Source: Molossus alvarezi
Taxonomy: Eukaryota; Chordata; Mammalia; Chiroptera; Molossidae
DNA length: 64,000 nt
Direction: 5' to 3'
Assembly: GCA_037176705.1 (NCBI GenBank)
Contig: CM073886.1
Span: forward strand, 15,708,501-15,772,500
Made by a program: the position numbers and the translations under genes. The notes under the pieces are model-generated. The model was not told where the DNA came from and did no database searches. It was given only the letters and a program-made list of their open reading frames with translations. Shown one piece after another: positions 1 through 10,709 of the stretch (position 1 is the first letter of the stretch; each line of letters starts with the position of its first letter).

Positions 1-509
1 CACACACAAAAAAAGACTTAAAAAATTGATTCCTGAGTTGCACTACTGAAGATTCAGCTTTAATTCATCTGCCAGGGCCTGGATGTCAGGATTTTGTAAA
101 GCTCCAGAGGTGACTGAAACATCCAGCCTTCTCCTTCCGACCCCCTCCCCTGCCTGCTGGGCTTAGCAGCTCCATTCCTCAAAGTGCTTCCCCTCCTGAG
201 GCCACAGGCACTGCAAGAACAGTTTTCGTGAGGTGAATTATATAGGACATAATCTATTAGGGAGGTTTCTTAGGAAGCCACAATCAGCACAGCAGGCTGT
301 GTTCATTCTTTCCAGTCTTCAACCCCATGTTCTCCTGATCATACTCCTGTTTTCCCTACACAGATACAGAAAAGCCTTAAGTAGCTGCAGGAAATGGGAG
401 GAGCCTGGGGAGGAATCCCAGACCCAGGGTGGGAATGTCTCCCTTCTAGCACTGCCTCCCCAAATGCTTCCTGCAGGACACCCAAGGAATCATCAGGGGA
501 CCTCTCAGT
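1..509 (-). other. MEFV intron 6 (partial)
   Basis: No match to pyrin exon 7 (VPVPEKW... in human) is visible in these 509 bases, so the next exon probably lies beyond the left edge. A short open frame ending at 43-45 on the minus strand is noted among the rejected items. Confidence 0.6.
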
Positions 510-511
510 AC

Positions 512-534
512 CTGTGCAGGGTGACTCCGATGTC
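512..534 (-). CDS. MEFV: MEFV exon 6: 23-nt micro-exon
   Basis: A 23-nt exon encoding D-I-G-V-T-L-H plus two bases sits between AG (535-536) and GT (510-511). Both its length and its residues match the tiny exon 6 of human MEFV. It is the last MEFV exon I can place; positions 1-509 look like intron 6. Confidence 0.85.
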
Positions 535-3500
535 CTAGGAGAGAAAAGAGAAAAGCTCTTTATTACTAGTTTCCCAGGGGCTGCACTACTGGCCTCTCAT
601 CCTGGGTCCCAGGGCATCAGCAAAACTGGGGCACTTCTCCCAATTCTAATTCTAATTCCCCGAAGTGGCAGTCCACCTGTGGCCTGCAACAGAACTGCAC
701 CCAAGCCCTGCTGATCTCTTCTGGGAGATGCCAAGAGGTTCCCTGGATTCTGGGCCACTCTGGGCTCCTAAGAGCTCACCAAATGGATCTGGGTACAAGA
801 GGCATTGTTGGTCACCAAGACCAAGTCCCACCCTTAGCCCCAAGGAATTCAGCCACTCCCTGGCTTGGGCAGAGCTGATGGTGCTAGGAACCCATGTCAT
901 CCTAATGGGCACAGTGGACAGGGCAAGGCCAGGTCCAGCCACACTCACCTGCATAAGCTCCCATTCCGGCAGGCACTGCTTGGCCTCTAGCTCCTCAATC
1001 AGCTTGTTGAGAAGGGCAATGTCCCTTGACACTTGGGTGTCATATGTCTCCCTGACTTGGCCAATGGTCTGGCCCAGCTCCTCCAGCCAGGCCACAAAGA
1101 GCCGCTCTTGCTGCTCCAGAAACTGGCACAACTGCTCCAACTGGTACCTGACTCTCTGCTTCTGGATTTCAGTTTGTTTCTGGGAAAGGGGACAGAGAGG
1201 TATAGGGGTCTGTGCAATAAGGTGGATGTGTTTGCCCAGGAACTCCCCAGCGAAGGCTGGACCCTCTTGTCTTCCTGGTTTCCCTGAGCAGCCCAGTTTC
1301 ATGACTCACCCTTCTCAGGGGGCATCCCTGACCCCTATTCTATCCACAAGTTCTAAGCCCCCTGGGGTTACAGGAAGGGGTTTTTATTTTACTACAATTT
1401 AGGAGTTTCCCAAAAGTCAGGCACCTGGGCCAAAGTCATTCTCGTCCCATTCTTTTTATCTTTGTCTGTTTCCCATTGCAATGTGAGGGTCCCAACAGAA
1501 GTTTGGCACCCAGAGAGGGAGACAGGATCCAGCCAACAGAAGAAATGCATCAGATAAATAGAGGCTCTGTGGGGTAGGTGCCTTGACTTGAAGGTAAAAT
1601 GGAAGCAGTTTACGCATCCAAGAGGCTGGACACCAGCTCCACATAGGAAGGCAAATAATTTGTGACATTGCAAAACCACTGTTTTAAAGAAAATGTACAT
1701 TGAACAATCTGAATTTTAAAAATCAGTATGTTTTTGTAAAAAAATAAAATAAAATGGGCAACAATGATAAAAGCAGTAAAGAGTATTCAAAATTGAAAAG
1801 TCCCTCCTCCCATTTCCTCAATCCCATCCCTCAGCCACAGCCACTGGCAGTAGTTTCTCTAAATCACTTTGTGGTGAGTAAGAGAAAGTGCAACAAGGTC
1901 CTTGGGGATGACCCTCCCTGTGGTGGGTGGTCCCCTTCTGCAGTTGTTCCCTTGGACACCTATTACCTCTCCCCTCCCCTTGCACCCTGCACCTCCTCCC
2001 ACCAAAAGCAGGTAATTCTAAATATATGATCAGCTCTGCTTCCCTATAAACCAGAACCTGGGAACCCCAGTTTACTCTTCATCCCTCCCTCCTGCAGGGG
2101 TGACCCTGGGTAAGGACTGGCTATAGAACACCCTTGGCCTTACCAGGTAGTTTGAAGTGTTCTTATTCCCCTGAGATCTCTGCTCCTCTCCAGATTTTTT
2201 CAACTCCTTCAGATGCTCCAGCTGCTTCTGAATTTGCTTCTGAACAAAGAGCACTTGTTGAAGCTTAAACTTGGCTCCTACTATTTTTAGTTGGTGCCAA
2301 CTCTAGAAGGGGAAATCTGCTTAGAGAATAAGGCTGAGGGGACTGCAACCAAGAGCAAAGGGAGGGGTTCCCATCACACCAAGGGAAGCAGGGGCAAGAG
2401 AAAGAGAAATTCCTGATAACCTCCTGTGAGCATCTGAAGTGAGGCCCTTGGACCTCTAAGCTACATGAACTGGTAAATTCTCTCTTTGCCATCCTGGTTT
2501 GTATTGTGTTTTTGCCATTTACAGCTCAAAAGTGGTGGCTATTGCACCAACCTCCTAGTGTCATTGGGAAAGTGAAGCAAACCCCCAAATATCCAAGTGC
2601 TCATCAGAGCAGAGCCCCTAGACAGGAAGTCCTACCTTGTATTCCAGGGCAGCTTCCTCGATGGGGCGCACCTGGTGGCCTCTGTGCTCCTGACTCAAGC
2701 TGCAGATGAGGCAGATAGGCTCCCCGTGGTCCTCACAGAAGAGCAGCTGGACCTGCTTCATGTGACGCTTACATTGTGGCAGGGCCTGGGGGCTCAGGCT
2801 GGCCATCTGTAGGCCCTCCTGCTGCTCGAGGCTTCCAGAGCTCTTCCTTGAGAGCGAGACCTGGCACCTGAGGCATTTGGGCAAGCAACCACCTGAGGCC
2901 TTGGGATCCCTAGAAGCAACGGAGCAGATGCAGGAATCGTGCACACAAGTGCCACCAACTGGATCTCCTTCCTGGGCATGGCAAAGGGGACACACAGCCT
3001 CATCCTGGGGCCTCCCTGGGGACACAGCAGTGGAAAAATCTCCTGAGTGACAAACTCAAGATGTTACAAAGGGGTGTTGCAAAAACACAGCAGAGAAAGA
3101 GCCCACACCTGGGACCTGTAAGGTCTCTATTAGACTGTGGCCACATCCTAGCTTGTCCCTCTCCTATTACTCTCCAGCAAGGAAACAGGCAAGTCTCCGG
3201 GACTGAGAGCTAAGGGCTAGATATCATGACAGTCCTGAGACCTGGAATTCTTGGGCACTTATTCTAAAGAAAGGGCTTTTGCTGTAAATTCTGTGCCTTC
3301 CTCCCGCACACACACTGAGCTAGCAGTTGATATAGAGACAGCAAGAAGTTTTGACTAGTGTTTGCTTTACCACTTAAACCACCCAGTCTGCTAATGAATT
3401 GAGTAGGAACTCCCGGGAGATATTGACTGGCTCATAGCCAGACACTCAGCCCCTAGCAGACTCCCTGGCACATGGTGGGCCTTGGGGAAGTGTGTGTTGA

Positions 3501-3807
3501 ATAAAGGAACAAATGGACCACCTTTCACACCATGTTCATACCACATTCAGGAAGCATTAAATAAAAGTAAAGAAGGGGACTTTATAAGGCTAAAGGGTAT
3601 AATCTGCCATGATAACATACAGCTATGACTAACTCTGCCCCAATACCATAGCACAACTTCACAAAGCGGATATGACAGGCCCTGGCCGGGTAGCTCAGTT
3701 GGTTAGAGCATCATCCGGATAGGCCAAGGTTGTGGGTTTGATCCCTGGTCAGGGCACATACAAGAATACAAGAATTAACCAATTAATGCAAAAATAAGTG
3801 GAACAAC

Positions 3808-3845
<38 letters not shown>

Positions 3846-6800
3846 CCTCCCTCTTTTTATCCCTCCCTCCCGTCCACTCTCTAAACAACTCAATGGAAAA
3901 AATATCTTCAGGTGAGAATTAACCAGAAAAAACACCCTACATTTCTCAGCCTCCTTTGCACTTGGTTGTGGCCATTTGACTACATTCTGGCTAAAGGAAT
4001 GTAAATGGAGGTGTTGTGACTAGCTTCTAGAAACTTCTGGAAACCTTCCCTAAGTGATACTATTCTCCTTTGTCTCTCTGTCCTGCTTCCTGGAATGAGG
4101 ATGCCACTATCTGAGACCATGAACTGGAAAGCAAACTCGATGAGCAGAAAAACAGCAGGAACCTGGGTTCCTGGCCTTATGGAGTACCACATCTGCCCTG
4201 GACCACCTGTGTATCAATTATGTGAAAGAGGAACAAACTTCTGTCTTGTTTCAGTCACTGTTATTGTGTTCCTGTCATTCAAAACCCAAATAATCCTAAT
4301 TTCTACCTTCTTAGTAAAAGAGACCTAGGGTTTTAGCCAACAACTCTCCTCCCTGCCCAGAGAGAGGCAAATGGCAGCTCCTCAGCTCCATGACATACTG
4401 CCATGGGGTTACTGAGAGAAGGGCATATTTTTACCCATTCTTTCCCAGATGCTCAACCTGGGGTCCATGAAGCCCCTGGAATTCTAAAGCAGGACTCCAG
4501 AGTGTGTAAGAACTAACTGAAATTTGATCCAGCGTTTTGTGAAGATGTGCATATACCTCTTTTCTTCAGGATTCACAGCCTCCAACAGATTCTCAAAAGG
4601 TTGGGGACCTCAGGGGGCACCCAGGGATCCAGTAACAGAAATACAGTGGGGGATAAAAGGAGGGTTGTGGAAGAACACCTGCACAGGTCACCATTCCTAA
4701 GGACACCAGGTCTTCTGGATTCTGGGGTCCTTCCTTACCTGAAGGTGGAAGGACTTCTGGATTTGAAAGCTCACCGCCTACCACCTCCCCCAACGTCTCA
4801 GGTGTCTCTGGACCCTCAATTCCACTTTTCTCCAAAGGTGCTGTGGATTCTGGATGCTCCCAGGTCTTCTCCTCTCCAGCCAACAATACTTTGGAAAGCA
4901 TATTCCTGAATGCTCCCCCATCCAGGATCACAGAATGTTCTGGATTTCTGGAGCCTTTCTCTGGAGCCACAGTAGCCCCTACATCCAGAGGGGCCACTTT
5001 GCTGAGGGTAGCTGCTGAGTCCAGATTCTCACTTCTCATTTTCTCTTGAGGCAGAAGAATTTCTGAATTGGGAGGCGTTCTCTCTCCTGAAGAAATGGTA
5101 AATTCAAGACTTTTGGGTCGATTCTTTTTTGAAGGTACATATGCTTCAGATATCTTGCATTCTTTCCTTCCTGGGGACCCAGCACATGACCCACTGGAGA
5201 GTCCTTGGAGCCTTCCTGCAGAGCTGGCATTCCTGCGTAGCCTGACACTTGAATCAGCCCCCTTCTCCCCTTGTAGCCTTCTGGGGAGCGGACTTTTCCT
5301 AGAAGACAGAGTCATGCCCCTGGGCCCTGGCTTGGCCTGTACATCCAGGCCCTCTGAGCCCTTCTGGTCTCTCCGTTTGCCCTGAGGTTTCTTCTGGGGC
5401 CCCTTCCCAGCCTCGGGCTGGCTGGCTGCCCCATCACCACTTTGCTGCTGCCTGTCACCTTCCAGGCCATCTGGTATCTTCAGGCTCTTGGGCTTATTCT
5501 CCCCAGAGGAACACGACACTGCTGAACACTCATTGCCACTTTCTTGTATGGGACATTCTGAAAAGACAAGGAAATGCAAAGGCATGAAAATGTCTGGTGC
5601 TTAGGGCCAATGGCTGGGGGAAGAAAGAAGAGAGAATCCCCTCAGAAATTAGAGAAGTTCAGAAATTCTAGACAATAGCAGTCAATTGCCATTAAATAAG
5701 AACATACTATTTGCTATATATTTTTCTTTTTTTTAATTTTTTTTTTCCTCACCTGAGGACATTTTTCCATTTTTTGTTCAGATATAGAGTGGGAGGAAGA
5801 GAGAGGAAGAGAGAGAGAGAGAGAAACATCGACGTGAAAGGGACACATCGAGTGGCTGCCACCCGTACAACCCAGCCAGGGCTAGGGACAAACTGCAACC
5901 GAGGCATGTGCCCTTAGCGGGAACCGAACCCGGGTCTCTCTGTACCGCAGGCCGACGCTCCAACCACTGAGCCAAACCGGCCAGGGCAGCTTTCAAACTT
6001 TTTAGACAGGACACGTTGCTTTCAATATAAGAATTTGAAAAATAGAATTCTTCATACATAAAATAAATAAAACCCAAGTTTATTGGTATAAATTTGTGTG
6101 TGATTATAAAATCAATCAGTAAAGAATTCACTTATAAAATCAATAAAGAAGTAATATGTGGAAACTAGACTTTTGATGTTGACCATGCTATAGTGTATAC
6201 TGATATCGAATTATAGTGTGCACCAGAAATTTATATAATATTATCAACCAATGTTACTTCAATTAAAAACAAATAAATAGACCTGGCTGGTTTGGCTCAG
6301 TGGTCAGAGCCTCGGCCCGCAGACTAAAGAGTCCCGGGTTCTATTCTGGCCAAGGGCATGTACCTCAGTTGCAGTTCATCCCCATCACCCGTTGGGGTTG
6401 TACGGGTGGCAACCAATCGATGTCTCTCTCCCATTGATGTTTCTCTCTCTCTCCCTCTTCCTCCCTCCTGCTCTATCTGAAGATAAATGGAAAAATATCC
6501 TCAGGTGAGGATTAAAAACAAAACAAATAAATAAAATTCTCCAGAAAAACAAAACTCAATTACGGTAGTAATCAAGAGGAAAAATAGATGTATTCAGAAT
6601 GAATACATTGAAGTGGTAATCATTGAAGTGGGTGATGGGTACAAGGAAGCTTCACCATAGTACTCTCTATCCTGAGTATTTTTGAAAATCCATAGTTAAC
6701 GGTTTTAAAGAAAATCCTCCATACAGAAGGAGACAGCAAGGATGTGTACTTGTAGATCTTGACATTAGAAAAAGAAAATCTCTCCTGAAGATTTGTAAAC

Positions 6801-8053
6801 ACAGTGTTCTCTTTTATGCTTCAGCCCAAATTCACATTATTCATGTAGTCTGAAAAACCTCAAGAGTAATTTCATTTGAAGAGGGTCTTAGGCGGCATTG
6901 CCCCCACACAATTGGGGTGAACAGAATTTCCACACTGTTGTATGCTATACCGGAAAGTTGTTAAAAGAGTAAATACTAAGAGTTCCCATTTTACTGTATG
7001 AGAAGATGGGTGTTAGCTGAACCTATGTGGTAATCATTTCACAATATATGTAAATCAAACCATCACGCTGTATGCCTTAAACTTATACAGTAATGTGTGT
7101 CAATTATTTCTCAATAAAACTGGAAAAAAATAATTAAGGTGTTTTATTGGCATAAAAATTTGAAATCAGGTTATGAAAGACAGTTAAAACTTCAGAAAGT
7201 AATTTATTCCTGTTTTTCCTTTGGTTTTGTCAGGTGAAGAAAATCCTAACTCACACAGATAAGTAAGTGTAAATGATATATTTTTTTTAGAAAAACAGCT
7301 TGCCTGAAAATTTCAAGATACTGTTTAATAAAACAAAAATGACAGGAAAGGCTTAATTCCAAGATTTACATTTTAAAAAATAAGGTCAAGTACAGCATGA
7401 ACTATCACACTGGTGGCCTTCAGTATTTTTTAATTTGGCAAACCTGAGCCTGGCCAGTTTGGTTCAGCAGTTAGAGCGTCGGCCCGTGGACCAGAGAGTC
7501 CCGGGTTTGGTTCCCACTAAGGGCACGTGTCTTGGTTGCGGTTTGTCCCTGGCCCCGTTGGCAAACCTACAACCCAGTTACATGCCCTTGACCGGGAATC
7601 AAACCCGCCACTCTTCAGTTCACAGGCTGACGCACTAACCACTGAACCACACTGGCTACAACAGTTACTGATACATTTTAATATGAATTTTTTTCGTTTT
7701 TTAAAGTTAATAAGCCCTGGCCAGTTTGGCTCAGTGGTTAGAGCGTCACCCCGTGTACCGAAGGGTTGCAGATTTAATCCTCAGCACTGGTCTGGATCGT
7801 GCGGGAAGCATCCAATCGATGTGTCTCTCTCACATCCATGTTTCTTTCTCTCACACCTTCCCTCCCTTCCTCTCTATCTAAAAACAAATGGGCCCTGGCC
7901 GGTTTGGCTCAGCGGTTAGAGCGTTGGCCTGCGGTCCGGAGTGACCCGGGTTCGGTTCCCGCTACGGGCACATACTTCGGTTGCAGTTTGTCCCCGGCCC
8001 TGGTTGGTCGTGCGGGTGGCAGCCACTCGATGTGTCCCTTTCACGTCGATGTT

Positions 8054-8085
<32 letters not shown>

Positions 8086-10709
8086 CCTCTCTCCCTCCCT
8101 CCCTCCCTCCCTCCCACTCTATCTGTACAAAAATTGGGAAAATGTCCTCGGGTGAGGATAAAAAATAAAAATAAAAAATAAAAATAAAATAAAATAAAAA
8201 CAAATGGAAGAATATCCTCTGGTGAGAATTAACAAAAATTTTTTATTAAAAAATAAAATTTGAATCAAGTATTTGCTAATATTCTAAGGAATCCCTGAAA
8301 TATCATCCTAAGATATAATTTGAAAACTACTACTTTAATAAAGAAATGAAGATAACCTGTAATTAGCACCATAATATATGACTTGAGGAAGCTCTTTTTA
8401 AAATTACTTTAAGGTGCCCTGGCCATTTTTGCTCAGTGGTTAGAGCATCGGCCTGCGGGCCAATGAGTTGCGGGTTCAATTCCGGTCAAGGGCACGTACC
8501 TCAGTTGCGTTGGTCCCCAGCCCTGGTCGGGTCATGTGGGAGGCAACCAGTCTATGTGGCTCTATCATATTGATGTTTCTCTCTGTCTCTCTCCCTCCCT
8601 CCCTCCCACTCTATCTGATTAAAAAAAAACTACTTTAAGGTTGTTTAAAACACTTTGCTGTGGGCTTCATAGGAAAAAGTAAGTTACCAAAACTGGCTTA
8701 AGAACTCTTGAGAAACCCTGAAGGTGCTAATAACCAGATTTTAAAACATAAAGTAATTTAAAAATCTATTCATCAAATTATTCTGGACTCAGATTATAAT
8801 TGGTTTAGTTCTCTCACTCTTTCAAAGAGCAGATAATTTTTATGTTATTTCAACTATTCTTCTTCCACACAGAAATACATGAAGAGCATTTCTAATGTAC
8901 TCTTTTTTTTTTAAACCCTCGCCTGAGGATATTTTTCCATTGGTTTTTTGATAGAGTGGAAGGGAGGGAGGTAGAATAAGAGAGAGAAACATCCATGTGA
9001 GAGAGACACACCAATTGGTTGCCTATTGCATGACCAGGGCTAGGGATCGAACCACAACCGAGGTACATGCCCTTGACCAAAATCAAACTCAAGACTCTTT
9101 GGTCCACGGGCCAACGCTCTAACCACTGAGCCAAACCAGCCAGGGCTCTAATGTACTCTTAAAGTGTAAAAATGGAAGAAAAATTCAAACACCAAAGAAT
9201 ATTTTTAGAAACTGATCCTGTTAGCTCCAAAATCTTTAAAAATGTCTTTAAAAGCAAGAATCAAATAGTCCACATTATTTGATCACAATACAACAAAATC
9301 AGAAAGTACAGCAAAAGAAGGAGAAGGAAGGAAAAGAGGAAAGGAAGGAAGAGGAGAGAGAGGAGAGAAAGAAGAAGAAAAAGGAAGGGAGAAAGGGAAG
9401 GAAGAGAGGAAGGAAAATGAAAGAAAAAGGAGAAAATCCTCTTGACAATTTTAAAATGCCTTTGTAAAATGTGCTAAAGAAGAATTCAATTGCAGGGGGC
9501 AGGGGAAGATGCAAGAGGGGATGGGGGCATATATGGTGATGGAAAAAAATAAAGTTAATAAAATTAAAAAAAAAAAGAAGAACCCACCTGGTCGGTGTGG
9601 CTCACTGGTTGAGTGTCAACCCATGTACCAAGAGGTTGCCCATTTGATTCCTGGTCAGGACACATGCCCAGGTTGTGGGCCCAATCCCCAATAGGGGGGC
9701 ACGCAGGAGGCGGCCAGTCGATGTTCTCTCTTATCAATGTTTCTATCTCTCTCTCCTTCTCCCTTCCTCTCTCTATAAAATCAATAAAGAAAAAAAAAAG
9801 AAGAAGGACCCAAGCCTTGGCTGTGTAAACTCAGTTGGTTAGAATGCTGTCCCTGTACACCAAGGTTGCAGGTTTTAACCCAGGTCAGGGCACATGCAAG
9901 AAACAACCAATAAATGCATAAATAAGTGGAACAACAAATAGATATTTCTCTCCCTTCCTTTCTCTCTCTGTCCCTCTAAAATCAATAAATAAAAAAATAA
10001 AAAGAACTCAAAACTGAAATTAGGAGGGTAACAAGGAAAAGATTACCTATCAACCTTGTTAATATAACTGGTTAGCAAGACATTTTTGCTCACCCAGATA
10101 CTTGTCTGTACACGTATTAATCACAAATGACGGGAAGAATTCTCTAGGAACAGGCATCTAGCTCCTGTCTCTCCTGATTCTTTCTGACTCAAAAATTCAG
10201 CTGCCCACTCCCCACCACCGCCCTTTTTAAGCCATAGGGAACCTTAGCTTTACTAATCCAGCTCCAAAGACCAGGGAAAGGGACTTGCTTGGCCAAAGTC
10301 ACTAACATCATGGTAGACTGGGACTCCTAGCCCCTAAGTCAGAGTGCACTGGTCCAAACACATGCTCATTCTTGCAACTTCCACCCCACCTCATGAACAG
10401 CTAGCAGAGGAGGGGACATGGGGTCCGCTTACCTGGGCCAATTGCCCTCTGGAGCTCTTCTGCCAAGAGGTGCTGGTTGATGGCCTTCAGGATTTGCAGG
10501 GTCAGCTGCATGGCATACTTCTCCCCATAGTGGCTGAGCAGCAGAGTGGCCAGCTTCACTGGCCTGGCTGTCTGGAGTTGGCCTCGAGGTATCCGGGGGT
10601 GCTCCTTCTCCAGGCTGGTGTTTTGCAGCTTGAATTTGAACTTCTCAAAGTCATAGGGCACCAGCTCCTCCAGGGAGTGCAAAAGATGGTCACTAGGGGT
10701 CTTGGGCAT
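512..10709 (-). CDS. MEFV: MEFV (pyrin), 5' part: exons 1-6 of the gene; the rest lies beyond the left edge
   Basis: Pyrin is a cytosolic sensor that forms an ASC/caspase-1 inflammasome when RhoA GTPases are inactivated. Coding exons on the minus strand are 10433-10709, 4739-5557, 2636-3015, 2144-2239, 949-1179 and 512-534. All junctions are AG/GT and the phases join without a break (277, 819, 380, 96, 231 and 23 nt, giving 608 codons plus 2 nt). Domains in order: PYD (residues 1-92), a long Ser/Pro/Glu-rich linker (about 93-430), a B-box with C-x2-H, C-x2-D and C-x2-C pairs (about 445-480), then a coiled coil (about 493-601). Exon lengths of 277, 96, 231 and 23 nt equal those I remember for human MEFV. 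Exons 2 and 3 are longer (819 and 380 against about 633 and 350), so the linker gains about 72 residues. The start ATG (10707-10709) has A at -3. No stop or frameshift is seen. Whether a B30.2 domain follows cannot be seen here. Confidence 0.95.
949..1179 (-). CDS. MEFV: MEFV exon 5: coiled coil
   Basis: Seventy-seven codons from KQTEIQKQRV to PEWELMQ, bounded by AG at 1180-1181 and GTGAGT at 943-948. The 231-nt length equals the human exon. The frame stays open into both flanking introns, so open-frame length overstates the exon. Confidence 0.93.
2144..2239 (-). CDS. MEFV: MEFV exon 4: start of coiled coil
   Basis: Thirty-two codons (KQIQKQLEHLKELKKSGEEQ...) lie between AG at 2240-2241 and GTAAGG at 2138-2143. 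The 96-nt length matches human exon 4, and the content is a heptad-rich coiled coil. Confidence 0.92.
2636..3015 (-). CDS. MEFV: MEFV exon 3: B-box zinc finger
   Basis: The exon encodes a Cys-rich lead (CHAQEGDPVGGTC) followed by the B-box (QCKRHMKQVQLLFCEDH, then EPICLICSLSQEH) and RPIEEAALEYK. The donor is GTAGG at 2631-2635. I chose the acceptor at 3016-3017 because it has a pyrimidine tract and gives the phase that exon 2 requires. That makes the exon 380 nt, ten codons longer than remembered for human. Confidence 0.9.
3678..3923 (+). mobile_element. Ves SINE, subtype C, in MEFV intron 2
   Basis: The tRNA-like head (GGCCCTGGCCGGGTAGCTCA) is followed by the AATTAATGCA...AAGTGGAAC body, a (TC)n run and a GGTGAGAAT tail. 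Confidence 0.85.
3940..4330 (+). repeat. Old LTR-like interspersed repeat in MEFV intron 2
   Basis: The stretch from CACTTGGTTGTGGCCATTTG to CAAAACCCAAATAATCCTAA resembles a common mammal-wide LTR-like repeat (GACCATGTGAC...ATGGAATGT...; ...CTTCTGTCTTGTTTCAG). I cannot name the family with confidence. Open frames here are not genes. Confidence 0.4.
4739..5557 (-). CDS. MEFV: MEFV exon 2: extended linker
   Basis: This 819-nt exon is open throughout (273 codons, phase 1 in and out). It follows a polypyrimidine acceptor (AG at 5558-5559) and ends at GTAAGG (4733-4738). It contains RRNASSAGRLQGL, the segment around human Ser242 that is phosphorylated by PKN kinases and bound by 14-3-3. It also contains a block like the human linker (PKSLEFTISSGE... 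SEILL). The stretch after NPEHS has no counterpart I recall in human and carries loosely repeated PE-containing segments. The exon is about 186 nt longer than the human one as I remember it. Confidence 0.88.
5721..5987 (-). mobile_element. Ves SINE, subtype A, in MEFV intron 1
   Basis: Near-consensus reverse-oriented copy: T-rich tail, CCTCACCTGAGGACATTTTT, (GA)n, GACGTGAAAGGGACACATCG, head ending CCGGCCAGGGC. Confidence 0.93.
6281..6519 (+). mobile_element. Ves SINE, subtype A (older)
   Basis: Starts ACCTGGCTGGTTTGGCTCAG and ends TCCTCAGGTGAGGATTAAAA. It is more diverged from the young consensus than its neighbours. Confidence 0.9.
6950..7130 (+). repeat. LINE-1 3' UTR fragment
   Basis: Contains the hallmark end of old L1 3' UTRs (AAGAGTAAATACTAAGAGTT, GGTAATCATTTCACAATATA, TCTCAATAAAACTGGAAAAA). 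Confidence 0.75.
7446..7557 (+). mobile_element. Tail-less Ves head, flanked by an 11-bp TSD
   Basis: Only the tRNA-derived head and the first part of the body are present. There is no (TC)n, hairpin or A tail, yet TTGGCAAACCT occurs exactly at 7435-7445 and 7558-7568. SINE copies are normally truncated at the other end. Confidence 0.7.
7569..7660 (-). mobile_element. Ves head fragment in opposite orientation
   Basis: The reverse complement begins AGCCAGTGTGGTTCAGTGGT and runs through the head only. It abuts the plus-strand head at 7446, forming a head-containing inverted pair. Confidence 0.75.
7713..8232 (+). mobile_element. Ves SINE split by a nested younger Ves
   Basis: The older element runs 7713-7891 and resumes at about 8210 (GAAGAATATCCTCTGGTGAG). 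The target sequence AAAAACAAATGG occurs on both sides of the inner insert. Confidence 0.9.
7892..8197 (+). mobile_element. Young Ves SINE, subtype A, nested
   Basis: Near-consensus copy with a long (TC)n/(CCCT)n run, the CTCGGGTGAGGATAAAAAAT end and an AAAAT-rich tail. It is flanked by a perfect 12-bp TSD (AAAAACAAATGG). Confidence 0.95.
8414..8628 (+). mobile_element. Ves SINE, subtype A, 3'-shortened
   Basis: Head to CACTCTATCTGATTAAAA without the GAGGAT hairpin, flanked by TSD ACTTTAAGGT. Confidence 0.9.
8905..9146 (-). mobile_element. Ves SINE, subtype A
   Basis: Complete reverse-oriented copy flanked by a perfect 14-bp TSD, TCTAATGTACTCTT (8890 and 9147). Confidence 0.95.
9300..9440 (+). 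repeat. GA-rich low-complexity tract
   Basis: About 140 nt almost purely of A and G (GGAAGGAAAAGAGGAAAGGA and similar). Open frames of Lys/Glu or Phe/Leu/Pro runs here are compositional artefacts. Confidence 0.9.
9586..9800 (+). mobile_element. Ves SINE, subtype B
   Basis: CACCTGGTCGGTGTGGCTCA head, ACATGCCCAGGTTGTGGGCC body and AAATCAATAAAGAAAAAA end. Confidence 0.9.
9813..10003 (+). mobile_element. Ves SINE, subtype C
   Basis: Diverged head (CCTTGGCTGTGTAAACTCAG), then AATGCATAAATAAGTGGAAC and a TC-rich run ending AAATCAATAAATAAAAAAA. Confidence 0.85.
10433..10709 (-). CDS. MEFV: MEFV exon 1: pyrin domain (PYD)
   Basis: The exon encodes a complete six-helix death-fold PYD of 92 residues starting MPKTPSDHLL and including the PYDFEKFKFKLQNTS block. 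PYDs recruit ASC through homotypic contacts. The donor at 10431-10432 (GTAAGC) leaves phase 1, matching exon 2. Identity to human pyrin is obvious by eye over the whole domain. Confidence 0.95.

Noticed and set aside
43..165. Minus-strand frame of about 38 codons ending in DIQALADELKLNLQ and a stop
   Set aside because: It looks protein-like but has no match to pyrin exon 7 or any family I recognise, no start codon and no convincing splice context. It lies in MEFV intron 6.
652..1302. Long minus-strand frame as a separate 216-aa protein
   Set aside because: It is MEFV exon 5 (949-1179) read through both flanking introns.
7892..8197. Recurrent small 'proteins' of the LAQRLERRPAVQRDPGSVPA type across the window
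   Set aside because: They are all translations of Ves SINEs; the same peptides recur wherever a Ves lies.
9279..9467. Lys/Glu-rich 62-aa frame
   Set aside because: Produced by a GA-rich low-complexity tract.
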